A DNA stretch of 64,000 nt from Streptomyces sp. VRA16 Mangrove soil (GTDB lineage: Bacteria; Actinomycetota; Actinomycetes; Streptomycetales; Streptomycetaceae), in contig NZ_JAFVLN010000007.1 of assembly GCF_017377775.1 (NCBI RefSeq), positions 310,001 to 374,000 of the forward strand, given 5' to 3'. The position numbers and the translations under genes are program-made. Below are positions 51,849 through 60,419 of this stretch, piece by piece. The number at the start of each line of letters is the position of its first letter. Position 1 is the stretch's first letter. Below the pieces are notes generated by a model, which saw nothing but the letters and a program-made list of their open reading frames with translations, was not told the origin of the DNA and did not search any database.

Positions 51849-52764
51849 GTTGTGGTGCACATATCCACATGCAAGTCACCGGCGAGGGAGTGGGGGCGCG
51901 GAATAGAATTCCGTTCCTGTCGGCGTAGGGACGGGAGCGCCACGCCGACCAGAGGCGCATCTGGCAGGTAATGAATCCTGACGTAAGTCTCGAACCTGAC
52001 CAGGTAATTCAGCTTGGCGCGCGCCTCCGGTGTTGTCCGGCATGCTCGTGGCTGAGTTTCGTGGGGGCCTGCGAATGGTGATGGCGATGGGGGAGCCGGT
52101 TCCCGAGGTAGTACGTGACTTGAGGTCGACGCGACGACGTGGCAACGGCCAGAGTGGGAGCGAGGCCGAGGAGATCTTCCGACTTCGTTGGAAGGCAACG
52201 CAGTTGAAGAAGGGCAGCATGGACTGGCTGGCACGGAGGGCTGATTCTGCGCCCTGGCGTCCACAACCCCTTCGGCATCGGCCATTTCGCCGTGGACGCG
52301 GTCTCCGGAGCCCTCGACGTGATCCCGAGCCTTCACGGCCATCTGTGCAAGCGCAGCTGCACGGCCGATCTGTGGCGATGCAGCTGCAGCCTGAGATTGG
52401 GTCCGGCGCTGGATGCGTATTGGCTTGGAAAGCGCCCGCGCGCGACGGCGTCGGTGGTGGGGGAGGCCGCGACGACCTACCTGGCCGACCCCGCGCCGAC
52501 GTGTTTTCTTCGGGCCCGGGCCAGCCAGGCCCAGCGGGTGAGGGCGCCGACGGCGACCACCACGATGAGTGATCAGCAGATTGGTGGGCTGACCAGCTGC
52601 GATCATCTGCTCCGGCGCCGACTCCATGCGTGAGCGATGCGTGAGCGGACCCGGTGGCAGCCCCCTGGATGCGGCGTCATGCGAAGGAGGCCAGCACCTG
52701 TCTGACCAGCCGCAACAGGATCTCGCGTGAGCGCGCGGCACCATCCGACACGATCTTGCAGGCC
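51849..52764. other. Degraded 0.9-kb island end
   Basis: No intact gene is supported. Several short frames on both strands have plausible composition but no continuity. One minus-strand piece (about 52510-52610) reads LIVVVAVGALTRWAWLARAR, a membrane helix with a basic end like small transfer or holin proteins. The stretch is best read as decayed mobile DNA leading to attR. Confidence 0.45.
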
Positions 52765-52807
52765 CTCGTAATGCGTAGGTCTCAGGTTCGAATCCCGAAG
52801 GCGGCTC
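52765..52807 (+). repeat. attR repeat: displaced tRNA-Thr 3' end
   Basis: The 43-bp copy of the tRNA-Thr 3' part differs by one base (A in the T stem, which breaks one pair). It has no 5' half and cannot make a tRNA. Confidence 0.85.
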
Positions 52808-52813
52808 ATCTAA

Positions 52814-52850
52814 GAAGTCAGGCCGGACAATGTCTGGCCTGACTTCTTTC
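52814..52850 (+). terminator. Original tRNA terminator beyond attR
   Basis: GAAGTCAGGCC (52814-52824) pairs with GGCCTGACTTC (52836-52846), followed by TTTC. It has the position expected for the tRNA terminator before insertion. Confidence 0.75.
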
Positions 52851-52910
52851 ATGTCCGCATGGCCCGGAGGGCCCGCTGGGCGCGGCCGGGTGACGTACAC
52901 CTCTCCCGAG

Positions 52911-52973
52911 GCGTACGAGGCGTACGAGGCGTACGAGGCGTACGAGGCGTACGAGGCGTACGAGGCGTACGAG
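52911..52973. repeat. Seven perfect GCGTACGAG repeats
   Basis: The 9-bp unit GCGTACGAG repeats exactly seven times (63 bp), 100 bp beyond attR. Perfect identity implies recent expansion. It would encode EAY or RTR tripeptides if translated, but no gene is supported over it. Confidence 0.95.
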
Positions 52974-53122
52974 GCGGCGGGCAGGCCTTGCGGCCGTGGC
53001 CGCGTCGCGCTCGGTGCCGCTCGGCCTTTCCATATATCCGCGGTCCCGGACATCGTCTGCAACATTCTCCGGGGGCCGGCGCATCTATCAGGTGTGGGTG
53101 CGACGAAGGGGGAGCAGCGCGG

Positions 53123-53635
53123 ATGAGGCGGTCGCTAGAAGGAGCGTTCCGGGAGTTCGCCGAGGCGCGGTCGGGGCAACTGTTCCGGTCCGCATGCCTG
53201 TTGACCAGCGGGGACGCGCATCTCGCCGAGGATCTCGTGCAGGAGACCCTGGGGCGGATGTACGTCGTGTGGGGGCGTTCGGCGGTGCGCGTCGGCAACC
53301 CCGCGGCGTATGCGCAGACCGTGCTCGTACGGGTGTTCCTCGCGTATCAGCGACGCCGCTCGGCCGGTGAACGGCCGTCCGCCGAGCTGCCCGAGGGCGC
53401 GGCGGCAGGGGGCAGCGACACCTCTCTGCGGCTGACGTTGCTCGATGCGCTGCGAGAACTGCCGCCGAAGGACCGCGCGGTGGTCGTGCTGCGCTACTGG
53501 GAGGACCGGTCGATCGAGGAGACCGCGGACGTTCTCCACCTCAGCTCGTCCGCCGTGCGCACCCGCAGCAGCCGGGCGCTGGCGCGGCTGCGCGAGCAAC
53601 TCGGCGGCAGCATCGGCGAGTTCGCCACTCACTGA
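53123..53635 (+). CDS. ECF sigma factor, SigE family
   Basis: The 170-residue protein has region 2 (FREFAEARSGQLFRSACLLT, HLAEDLVQETLGRMYVVWGR) and region 4 (LPPKDRAVVVLRYWEDRSIE, ETADVLHLSSSAVRTRSSRA). It belongs to the compact SigE-type group of actinobacterial ECF factors. The ATG at 53123 is after GGAGCAGCGCGG. The next gene, 42 bp on, encodes a membrane-anchored protein that is probably its regulator or target, so they form a stress-signalling pair. Confidence 0.9.
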   Translation: MRRSLEGAFREFAEARSGQLFRSACLLTSGDAHLAEDLVQETLGRMYVVWGRSAVRVGNPAAYAQTVLVRVFLAYQRRRSAGERPSAELPEGAAAGGSDTSLRLTLLDALRELPPKDRAVVVLRYWEDRSIEETADVLHLSSSAVRTRSSRALARLREQLGGSIGEFATH

Positions 53636-53677
53636 CGACGTAACGGCATACAGACGTAGATGAGGAGGGCGGTCGGC

Positions 53678-54970
53678 ATGGTGGACCGGGTGGGCGGGGA
53701 CCAGGACGGTACGGACGTGTTCGAGGCGGAGCTGGGTGGAGCGCTGCGGCGGGTCGGTGAGGAGTTCGCCGTCGGCGACGGGGCGACGCTGGTCGACGCC
53801 GGGGTGCGCAGCGGCAGGCGGCGGCTGCGGCGCCGGCGGGCCGGTGCGATGGGCGGAAGCGTGGCGGCGCTGGCCGTCGTCGGGCTCGGGGCGTCCTATG
53901 TGGGCGGGGCGTTCGACAGCCCGCACGCGGATGTGACGGGGGTGGCGGCCCGGCCGAGCGCGTCCACGGTGCAGGGCAAGGGTCCGCACGGCACGGGGCC
54001 CGTCGTCTCGAAGGCGGACATGATCAAGATCCTGCAAGGACTGCTCCCCGAGGGGAAGTTCAGCGAGCAGGACGGGATGGGGACGGAGCGCGGGGCCGGG
54101 GCCAACGCGCACCTCGTCTTCGACGACCGGCACGGCAAGGCCGCGATCGGGGTGAGCGTCGGCGCCGTCGACCCGCAGGGCACCGAAGGCAAGCAGCTTC
54201 TGCAGTGCCCCGACAAGAACGCCATGTCCTTCGACGAGTGCCGCGTCGAGAAGCTCGCCGGCGGGGCCCGGATCCAGTTGATGCGCGGCTACGAGTACCC
54301 GGACCGGCGCGCCGACACCAAGATGTGGAGCGCCGTGCTCCTCACACGCGAGGGCTTCACCGTCTCCGTGAGCGAATGGAACGCGCCCGCCGAGAAGGGC
54401 GCGGCCATCAGCAGGCCCGAACCGCCGCTGAGCCTCAAGCAGTTGAAGGCCATGGCCACGTCCGACAAGTGGCGGCCCGCGATGAAGTCGATCGGCGCCG
54501 CCCCCGACGAGCCGCTCGCCGCCCCGCCCGCTCTCGGCCAGGACAGGGAGACCATCCTGAAGCGCCTCACGTCGCAGCTGCCGAAGGGGTTGAAGGTGAA
54601 GTCGCGGGGCGGCCAGGAGTCCGAGTACGCGTACATGGTCGTCGATGACGGCAAGGGCCCCAGCCTGGTGCAGATCAATGTGCAGACCGACATGAAGGAC
54701 GTGGAGAACGACCTGTTCGGGGCGGACGCCGAGACGCTGCCCGACGGGACCAAGGTCACCACGCGCACGAGCCACGGCGACGACAAGGGCGGCGCCGGGA
54801 TCGTGATGTGGACCGCCGACATGATGCGGCCCGACGGATTCCGGGTCGTGGTCTCGGCGTTCAACTCCGAGGCGCAGACCAAGGACGCCAATCGGGCCGA
54901 ACCCGCCCTGACCCTGGCCGAGTTGAAGAAGATCGTGCTGTCCGACGTGTGGACCGACGGCAGCAAGTAG
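53678..54970 (+). CDS. Membrane-anchored partner of the ECF sigma factor
   Basis: The 430-residue product has a cytoplasmic head of about 55 residues (MVDRVGGDQDGTDVFEAELG, then RSGRRRLRRRRAG), one membrane helix (about 57-80, GGSVAALAVVGLGASYVGGA), and a large extracytoplasmic part with no enzyme motif. The layout fits an anti-sigma or sensor protein, but no zinc-binding anti-sigma motif (HxxxCxxC) is present. Two similar sub-blocks recur in the outer part (around LKQLKAMATSDKWRPAMKS and LAELKKIVLSDVWTD), suggesting an internal duplication. The ATG at 53678 has a GAGGAGGG site. Confidence 0.75.
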   Translation: MVDRVGGDQDGTDVFEAELGGALRRVGEEFAVGDGATLVDAGVRSGRRRLRRRRAGAMGGSVAALAVVGLGASYVGGAFDSPHADVTGVAARPSASTVQGKGPHGTGPVVSKADMIKILQGLLPEGKFSEQDGMGTERGAGANAHLVFDDRHGKAAIGVSVGAVDPQGTEGKQLLQCPDKNAMSFDECRVEKLAGGARIQLMRGYEYPDRRADTKMWSAVLLTREGFTVSVSEWNAPAEKGAAISRPEPPLSLKQLKAMATSDKWRPAMKSIGAAPDEPLAAPPALGQDRETILKRLTSQLPKGLKVKSRGGQESEYAYMVVDDGKGPSLVQINVQTDMKDVENDLFGADAETLPDGTKVTTRTSHGDDKGGAGIVMWTADMMRPDGFRVVVSAFNSEAQTKDANRAEPALTLAELKKIVLSDVWTDGSK

Positions 54971-54992
54971 TGGAGCGGGGGCGCGTGAGCCG

Positions 54993-56687
54993 TCACTTGG
55001 CGTCGGCGTAGCACTCCACCGTCGCCGTCGTGAACGGGAACCGCACCGGCGTCTCGCCGAACGTGAGACGTCCCGCCAGCAGAGAGGCCGTCCGGATCGC
55101 TTCGGTGACCCGGGCGGCCTCGTCCTGCGGGCAGTGCACGATCACCTCGTCGTGCTGGAAGAAGACCAGCTCGGCCGCCATGCCGTTCAGTTCGCGGCGG
55201 AGCGCCGCCAGGAGCAGCAGCGCCCAGTCGGCGGCGCTGCCCTGCACCACGAAGTTCCGGGTGAAGCGGCCGCGGGCCCGCGAGTTCGACGACGCGTAGC
55301 CGTATGTGAACTGTCCTTCGGCGGAGGCCTGCTCCGGATCGTCCTGCGGGATGCCGGCCTCCTCGGGGTCCGTGCTGTTCGCCGCCGGCGGGCAGGTACG
55401 GCCCAGCCAGGTGCGCACGAGGCGGCCCTCCTCTCCGGCCCGTGCCGCCTCGTCCACGTACGCCACCGCCTGCGGGAAGCGGCGTCTGAGGAGTGCGAGG
55501 TTCTTCAGGCCGTCGCCCGAGGTCTGTCCGTATATGGCGCCGAGGACGGCGATCTTGGCCTGGTCGCGGTCGCCGGAGAAGGCGCGGTCCGAGATCGCCT
55601 TGTACAGGTCGCCGTCCTGCCCGCACACCTCCATGAACGCCGGGTCGCGGGAGATCGCGGCCAGCACCCGCGGCTCCATCTGCGCGGCGTCCGCGACGAC
55701 GAGCCGCCAGCCCGGGTCGGCGATCACCGCGCGGCGCACCACCTTGGGGATCTGCAGCGCACCCCCGCCGTTCGTCGTCCAGCGGCCCGAGACCGTGCCG
55801 CCCGGCAGGTACTCGGGCCGGAACCGGCCGTCGTGCACCCAGTCCTGGAGCCACGACCAGCCGTGCGCCGTGTAGATCCGGTACAGCTTCTTGTACTCGA
55901 TCAGGGGCCGCACGGCCGGGTGGTCGACGTTCTCGATCTCCCAGCGGCGGGTGGACGTCAGCTTGATGCCGGCCTGCGCGAACGCCTTCACCACGTCCGC
56001 GGGCAGGTCGGGTCTGACCCGTCTGCCGAACGCCTCCGACACCTCGTCCGCCAGCTCCGCCAGGCGCCGTGGCTCGCCGCCGCCCGCGTACCGCTCGCCG
56101 AGCAGCTCGGTGAGCAGCGCTCGGTGGGTGTCCGCGCGCCACGGCAGCCCCGCCGCGCGCATCTCGGCGGCGATCAGCATGCCCGCGGACTCGGACGCGG
56201 TCAGCAGGTGCATGCGGTCGGGGTGCGCGGTGGTGCCGTGCCGGCGCTGCTGGTCCGCGTACACGTCGACGAGGTCGCTCAGCGGTACGCCGACGGGCGG
56301 GCGCGGCTCGAAGAGGGCGTCCATGGAGTGCCGGCCGGGCTCCGCGACGCGCGGGGGCGGATCGGGCGGGACCGGGCCGCCACGCAGCCGGGCCAGGGCC
56401 GCGGCGGCCGAGCGGGGTTCGCCGTGGTGGCCCTCGTGAGCCAGCAGGAGGGTCTCGGCCGCCTCGATGTCGTAGCAGCGCTCCACGCGGACGCCGGCTT
56501 CGAGGAGACGCGGGTACACGGCGTGGGTGTCGCGCCAGACCCAGCGGGTGACGTCCGGCCGGGCGCGGACCGCTTCCGCCAGGTCGGGCTCATGGCTGAC
56601 CGGGGCCGTGGGGCGGCCGTCCTCGCCCAGCGGCGCGATGTCGGCGCCGCCGTGCTCGGTGGGGGCCAGGGCCCAGCGTTCGGTCAT
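54993..56687 (-). CDS. Bifunctional 3'-5' exonuclease/DNA polymerase (family A)
   Basis: The 564-residue protein has a family A polymerase core. Motif A is LVVADAAQMEPRVLAAIS, the O-helix region is RDQAKIAVLGAIYGQTSGD, and motif C is FFQHDEVIVHCP. The N-terminal 170 residues take the place of the exonuclease but have degenerate acidic motifs. It lacks the 5'-3' exonuclease. Such short Pol I-like proteins in actinobacteria are accessory to the main polA and may act in repair. The ATG at 56687 (MTERWALAPTEHG) is preferred over a TTG at 56717. Confidence 0.85.
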   Translation of the reverse strand: MTERWALAPTEHGGADIAPLGEDGRPTAPVSHEPDLAEAVRARPDVTRWVWRDTHAVYPRLLEAGVRVERCYDIEAAETLLLAHEGHHGEPRSAAAALARLRGGPVPPDPPPRVAEPGRHSMDALFEPRPPVGVPLSDLVDVYADQQRRHGTTAHPDRMHLLTASESAGMLIAAEMRAAGLPWRADTHRALLTELLGERYAGGGEPRRLAELADEVSEAFGRRVRPDLPADVVKAFAQAGIKLTSTRRWEIENVDHPAVRPLIEYKKLYRIYTAHGWSWLQDWVHDGRFRPEYLPGGTVSGRWTTNGGGALQIPKVVRRAVIADPGWRLVVADAAQMEPRVLAAISRDPAFMEVCGQDGDLYKAISDRAFSGDRDQAKIAVLGAIYGQTSGDGLKNLALLRRRFPQAVAYVDEAARAGEEGRLVRTWLGRTCPPAANSTDPEEAGIPQDDPEQASAEGQFTYGYASSNSRARGRFTRNFVVQGSAADWALLLLAALRRELNGMAAELVFFQHDEVIVHCPQDEAARVTEAIRTASLLAGRLTFGETPVRFPFTTATVECYADAK

Positions 56688-56716
56688 GAGGCCGAGTGTC
56701 ACATCCGGGTCTGACA

Positions 56717-56761
56717 ATGAGCGTCAGCCGCGGTGTCAAATGAGCGTCAGCCGCGGTGTCA
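56717..56761. repeat. 22-bp direct repeat at a convergent gene end
   Basis: ATGAGCGTCAGCCGCGGTGT plus CA occurs at 56717-56738 and again at 56740-56761. The second copy includes the stop of the nitrilase-like gene. This is the same pattern as the 74-bp repeat at 7286. Confidence 0.9.
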
Positions 56762-57610
56762 GCTGTCGCCGCCCTCGTCGATCAGTCTGCGCACCTCGCG
56801 GTCGATCAGGCCGAGCCGCGCCTCCGCCACCAGGGGGACCGCCCTGCGCAGGCGGCGCGCCTCGTGGACGTCGATGTCGACCGTGACCAGACCCGGCTCC
56901 CACTTCGGGGCCTGCGCCACCACGGTGCCGCGCGGGTCGACGACCCGGGAGCCGCCCCAGAAGGACGCCCCGTTCTCGTTGCCGACCCGGTTCACGAAGA
57001 CGACCCAGCACTGCAGCATCTTCGCGGTGTACGAGAGCAGCGTGTCCCAGTACAGGGTGGTGTCCATGGCCTCCGGGTCGAGGGTCGCCGCGCTGTTCGC
57101 GGGGACGATCACCACCTCGGCGCCGTCCTGCACGGCCAGCCACGGCAGCACCGGTTGCCAGGCGTCGTTGCAGATCAGGGTGGCCGCCCGGCCGTGCCCG
57201 CCGGGCAGGTCGTACGCGCGCAGGTGCTGCCCGGGGCTGACGTGCTTGCGTTCCTCCCAGGCCAGGTAGTTCGGCAGGTAGAGCTTGCGGTGGGAGTGCA
57301 GCAGGGCGCCGTCGGCGTAGTAGGCGCAGGTGTTGTAGGCGCGCAGGCTGGTGTGCTCGTGCAGGCCGACGACGACACCGGGGCCGCCGGACTCCTGAGC
57401 GCCGGTCAGGGCGAGCAGCCGGGGGTCGGTCACCGCCACGGACGTGTCCGTGGACAGTGCGCCGAGGTGGTAGCCGTGCAGGCTCAGCTCGGGGAAGACG
57501 ACGAGGTCGGCGCCCTGTGCCGCGGCCTGTCCGATCTGCTCGCGGGCCGTGGTCAGGTTGGCGTCGACATCACCCAGCGCGCAGTCGGTCTGTGCCAGTG
57601 CCACTCTCAT
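56759..57610 (-). CDS. Nitrilase-superfamily amidohydrolase
   Basis: The 283-residue hydrolase has the Glu-Lys-Cys triad in VVFPELSLHGYHLG, LLHSHRKLYLPNYLAWEERK and ATLICNDAWQPVLPWLA. Such enzymes cut carbon-nitrogen bonds of amides or nitriles in the cytoplasm. The ATG at 57610 begins MRVALAQTDCALGDVDANL, a normal N-terminus for the family. It runs away from the beta-lactamase gene. Confidence 0.9.
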   Translation of the reverse strand: MRVALAQTDCALGDVDANLTTAREQIGQAAAQGADLVVFPELSLHGYHLGALSTDTSVAVTDPRLLALTGAQESGGPGVVVGLHEHTSLRAYNTCAYYADGALLHSHRKLYLPNYLAWEERKHVSPGQHLRAYDLPGGHGRAATLICNDAWQPVLPWLAVQDGAEVVIVPANSAATLDPEAMDTTLYWDTLLSYTAKMLQCWVVFVNRVGNENGASFWGGSRVVDPRGTVVAQAPKWEPGLVTVDIDVHEARRLRRAVPLVAEARLGLIDREVRRLIDEGGDS

Positions 57611-57788
57611 GGTCCGAGCCTCGCAGCCCGCGCGTACCCCGGCATCCGGAGAGCCGGTCTGTTTCACTCGGTGGCGCGCCGTCACTGCCCCAACCGACAG
57701 AGACGGTCGGCGGGCACGGCTGACGGGCACGATCGGCAGACACGATCGACAGACACGAATAACAGACACGACAGAGAGGACCGGCACC
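57611..57788. promoter_or_regulatory. Divergent region with ACAGACACGA repeats
   Basis: This 178-bp gap between divergent genes carries repeated ACAGACACGA-type motifs (57735-57770) just before the beta-lactamase start. They may be operator half-sites or simple repeats. Confidence 0.35.
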
Positions 57789-58751
57789 GTGCCGAACGCC
57801 GCCGTCACCACTCGCCGCGCCTTACTCGCTACGTCCACCGCCGCCGTCGCCGCCACCGTCCTCACGGGCTCCACCCTCGCCGGTTCCGGGGCGCCCGCGT
57901 ACGCCGACCGCGGCGCCGTGCCCGGATCCGCTGCCGCCGGTCATGGTGCGGCGGCCCGCCGCCGGTTCGCCGCGCTGGAACGCCGGCACGGGGCCCGTCT
58001 CGGCGTGTTCGCGCACAACGTGCGGACCGGGGCGACCGTGGCGTACCGCGCCGGTGAGCGTTTCCCGATGTGCTCCACCTTCAAGACGCTCGCCGTCGCC
58101 GCCGTACTGCGCGACCTCGACCGGCACGGGGAGGTGCTCGGCCGGCGTGTGCACTACACGCAGGACGACATCGACAAGGCCGGCGGCGCGCCCGTCACCG
58201 GGAAGCCGGAGAACCTGGCCCACGGCATGACCGTCGCCGAGCTGTGCGGCGCCGCGATCTCGTACAGCGACAACACGGCCGCGAACCTGATCCTGCGCGA
58301 CCTCGGCGGCCCCACCGCCGTCACCCGCTTCGCCCGCTCGCTCGGCGACCGCACGACCCGCCTCGACCGCTGGGAGCCGGAGCTCAACTCGGCCGAGCCG
58401 GGCCGGATCACCGACTCGACGACGCCGCGCGCGCTCTCGACGACGTACGCGCGTCTCGTCCTCGGCCGCGCCCTCGACTCCAAGGACCGTGCGCTGCTGA
58501 CGGGCTGGCTGCTGGCCAACACCACGAGCGGCGAGCGGTTCCGTGCCGGGCTGCCGGACGACTGGGTGATCGGCGACAAGACCGGCACCGGTTCGTACGG
58601 CACCGCGAACGACGCCGGGATCACCTGGACCCCCGACGGCACGCCCATCGCCCTGACCGTGCTCACCACCAGGCCGGGCCCGACCGGGGAACCCGACAGC
58701 GCGCTGGTCGCGGCGGCGGCCGGGGTGGCGGCACGGGCCGTCACCGCCTGA
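57789..58751 (+). CDS. Class A beta-lactamase
   Basis: The 320-residue exported serine beta-lactamase opens the beta-lactam ring. A twin-arginine-like signal (TTRRALLATSTAAVAATVLTG) leads it through the membrane. Active-site motifs are FPMCSTFKTLAVAAVL (Ser-x-x-Lys), ISYSDNTAANLILRDLGG (SDN), RWEPELNSAEPGRITDSTTP (Glu166 region) and VIGDKTGTGSYGTAND (KTG). All key residues are present. The GTG at 57789 sits just before the leader. Such enzymes are common chromosomal genes in Streptomyces. Confidence 0.94.
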   Translation: MPNAAVTTRRALLATSTAAVAATVLTGSTLAGSGAPAYADRGAVPGSAAAGHGAAARRRFAALERRHGARLGVFAHNVRTGATVAYRAGERFPMCSTFKTLAVAAVLRDLDRHGEVLGRRVHYTQDDIDKAGGAPVTGKPENLAHGMTVAELCGAAISYSDNTAANLILRDLGGPTAVTRFARSLGDRTTRLDRWEPELNSAEPGRITDSTTPRALSTTYARLVLGRALDSKDRALLTGWLLANTTSGERFRAGLPDDWVIGDKTGTGSYGTANDAGITWTPDGTPIALTVLTTRPGPTGEPDSALVAAAAGVAARAVTA

Positions 58752-58833
58752 CCGCGGCGGCGCCCGGGCGCGGGGCGAGGGCGAGCGCACATCGGGCTCC
58801 GGCTCGGAAGGCGGCCTGGACCGCAGCCCCGCA

Positions 58834-59658
58834 TCACCCCGCCAGCGTCTCCGCGTACACCCGGGCCGGATCCCGCGGTTCCCGGCCGAGCAGCTCACGC
58901 AGGGTGCCCCGCTCGGCCTCCGGAACCCCGGAACCGTCCATGAAGCCCGCCGCGATCGCCGAGTACGTGCCCACCAGCATCGGCACCTGGAACGGCACCG
59001 CTCCCGACTCGGCGATGCGCTCACGTGCCTCGGCGAGCGTCCCCGGCACGTACGCGGTACCAGTCGCCCGTGCCAACTCCGCGCCGCCGAGCGGCACTTC
59101 GCCCACCAGCTCGTACGTACGCCCCGCGTGCGGCGCCGGGGCGAGCGCCACCCGCGCCGCGATCTCGGCGAGATCGTCCCGGGCCACGGCGGCGAGCCGG
59201 CCCGTGCCGAGCGGGGCCGATATCACCCCGTCCGGGCCGGGCGCGGCGAGGAAGGACAGGAGCTCCGCGTACAGGCCGTTGCGCAGCACCGTCCAGGCCA
59301 GTGGCGATTCCCGGAGCCGGCGCTCGGTCCAGCGGTGGGCGAGCGCGTACGGGAGATGGTCCCCGTCCCCGGACAGGCTCGTGTACACGACGTGCTCCAC
59401 GCCCGCCTTCTCGGCCGCCGTGAGCGCCGCCTCGTGCCGGGCGATCACGGTGTCGTCCTCGCCGTACCCGGCGGATATCAGCAGCAGCGTCCGTACGCCG
59501 TCGAAGGCGTCTGCGAGCGTGTGCGGGGCGTCGAAGTCGACGCGGCGCCCGCCGGGAGCCTTGGGCTCGCGGGTGCCGAGCACGACGTCGTCGCGGCCCT
59601 TGAGCCGCTCGGCGATCAGCGAGCCGAGTCCACCGGAAGCGCCAGTGACGAGCAGCAT
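58834..59658 (-). CDS. NmrA-like NAD(P)H-binding oxidoreductase
   Basis: The 274-residue protein has a Rossmann glycine motif MLLVTGASGGLGSLIAERLK, then VVLGTREPKA. The body AALTAAEKAGVEHVVYTSLS is typical of the NmrA/SDR-a5 group related to quinone oxidoreductase QorB. It probably binds NADP(H) and may reduce quinones or act as a redox sensor. The ATG at 59658 has a GGGGGACC site. It is divergent from the HxlR regulator, a common pairing in which HxlR controls the oxidoreductase. Confidence 0.88.
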   Translation of the reverse strand: MLLVTGASGGLGSLIAERLKGRDDVVLGTREPKAPGGRRVDFDAPHTLADAFDGVRTLLLISAGYGEDDTVIARHEAALTAAEKAGVEHVVYTSLSGDGDHLPYALAHRWTERRLRESPLAWTVLRNGLYAELLSFLAAPGPDGVISAPLGTGRLAAVARDDLAEIAARVALAPAPHAGRTYELVGEVPLGGAELARATGTAYVPGTLAEARERIAESGAVPFQVPMLVGTYSAIAAGFMDGSGVPEAERGTLRELLGREPRDPARVYAETLAG

Positions 59659-59875
59659 GGAAGGTCCCCCTTGAGCGATACATGGTTGCCGGACCCATCG
59701 TGAAGCCCCGGACCGATCCGCGTAAGAAGGCACTTCTGTGTCACTCGGGCACACGGAGGTAACCACCCCACAGGCTCGCAGCGGTCCGCAGCAGTCCCCG
59801 GCAAGTCCCGGCAGTCACCAGTACTCCCTTACGGCCCGAAGTCTGTTGTCGGTGGCGGGTCGTAGCCTTCTCGTG

Positions 59876-60001
59876 ATGGACACGCCGTGGGACGCGGAGT
59901 GGTGGCCGGCGGCCGCGGTGCGGGTCGTCGCCACGGCCGCCGGGGAGTGGGCGGACGAGGTGGAGCAGGTGGAGGAGGGGGACAGGGCGGATGATGGATG
60001 A
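59876..60001 (+). CDS. Possible 41-residue ORF overlapping the HxlR start
   Basis: The ATG at 59876 opens MDTPWDAEWWPAAAVRVVAT and AAGEWADEVEQVEEGDRADD, ending at 60001 inside the start of the HxlR gene. It lacks a ribosome site, and TAGCCT 8 bp upstream suggests a leaderless mRNA. The acidic, Trp-rich helix and the overlap hint at translational coupling. It may be only a leader. Confidence 0.35.
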   Translation: MDTPWDAEWWPAAAVRVVATAAGEWADEVEQVEEGDRADDG

Positions 60002-60419
60002 CGTGAAGGAAGCAGAGACCTTGATGCCGGGCGGTGACCCCGGCGGCCCCGTCGTGACTTGTGACGATCACGACGACTGCGGCATCCGTGATGTCCTGGA
60101 CCGGCTCGGCGACAAGTGGTCGGTGCTCGTCGTGGTCGAACTGGCCGCGGGCGTACGGCGGTTCAAGGAGCTGCAGCGGGCCGTGGCCGGGATCTCGCAG
60201 CGCATGCTGACGCTGACCGTGCGCAGACTGGAGCGGGACGGCCTGGTGACGCGGACCGTGCATCCGACGGTGCCGCCGCAGGTCGACTACGAGCTGACCG
60301 AGATGGGGCACAGCCTCACCCACCTCATCAAGGGGCTCGCCGACTGGTCCCGCGACCACAAGTCGGCCATAACCGCCGCCCGTGCCGCCTGGGACGGCCA
60401 GGAGCGTCATGAGCGCTAG
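59991..60419 (+). CDS. HxlR-family transcriptional regulator
   Basis: The 142-residue winged-helix protein has the HxlR pattern CGIRDVLDRLGDKWSVLVVV, FKELQRAVAGISQRMLTLTV and RTVHPTVPPQVDYELTEMGH. The cysteine at CDDHDDCGIRD is the usual redox-sensing position. It probably controls the divergent NmrA-like gene at 59658. ATG codons at 59991 and 59994 are both possible starts. It overlaps the next gene by 11 bp. Confidence 0.9.
   Translation: MMDDVKEAETLMPGGDPGGPVVTCDDHDDCGIRDVLDRLGDKWSVLVVVELAAGVRRFKELQRAVAGISQRMLTLTVRRLERDGLVTRTVHPTVPPQVDYELTEMGHSLTHLIKGLADWSRDHKSAITAARAAWDGQERHER

Larger units (their letters stand above)
48158..52807. mobile_element. 4.6-kb island in tRNA-Thr, integrase lost
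   Basis: The direct copies of the tRNA 3' end mark the ends of an integrated segment, 4607 bp from repeat to repeat. Inside are two coupled genes (48424-50159), a decayed NlpC/P60 fragment, an HTH-bearing gene (50856-51848) and 900 bp of degraded DNA. No integrase or excisionase remains that I can recognise, so the island appears fixed. Base composition is lower in G+C in the 50.7-51.9 kb part than the host genes. Confidence 0.8.

Noticed and set aside
52761..52807. A second tRNA-Thr gene
   Set aside because: Only the 3' part is present and a T-stem pair is broken; it is an attachment-site copy.
52830..53126. ORF with EAYEAYEAY repeats as a gene
   Set aside because: It is the translation of a perfect 9-bp DNA repeat in an intergenic region, without a ribosome site or homology signs.
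57789..58751. Part of an antibiotic gene cluster
   Set aside because: No biosynthetic gene of any kind lies near; a lone beta-lactamase is common in Streptomyces.
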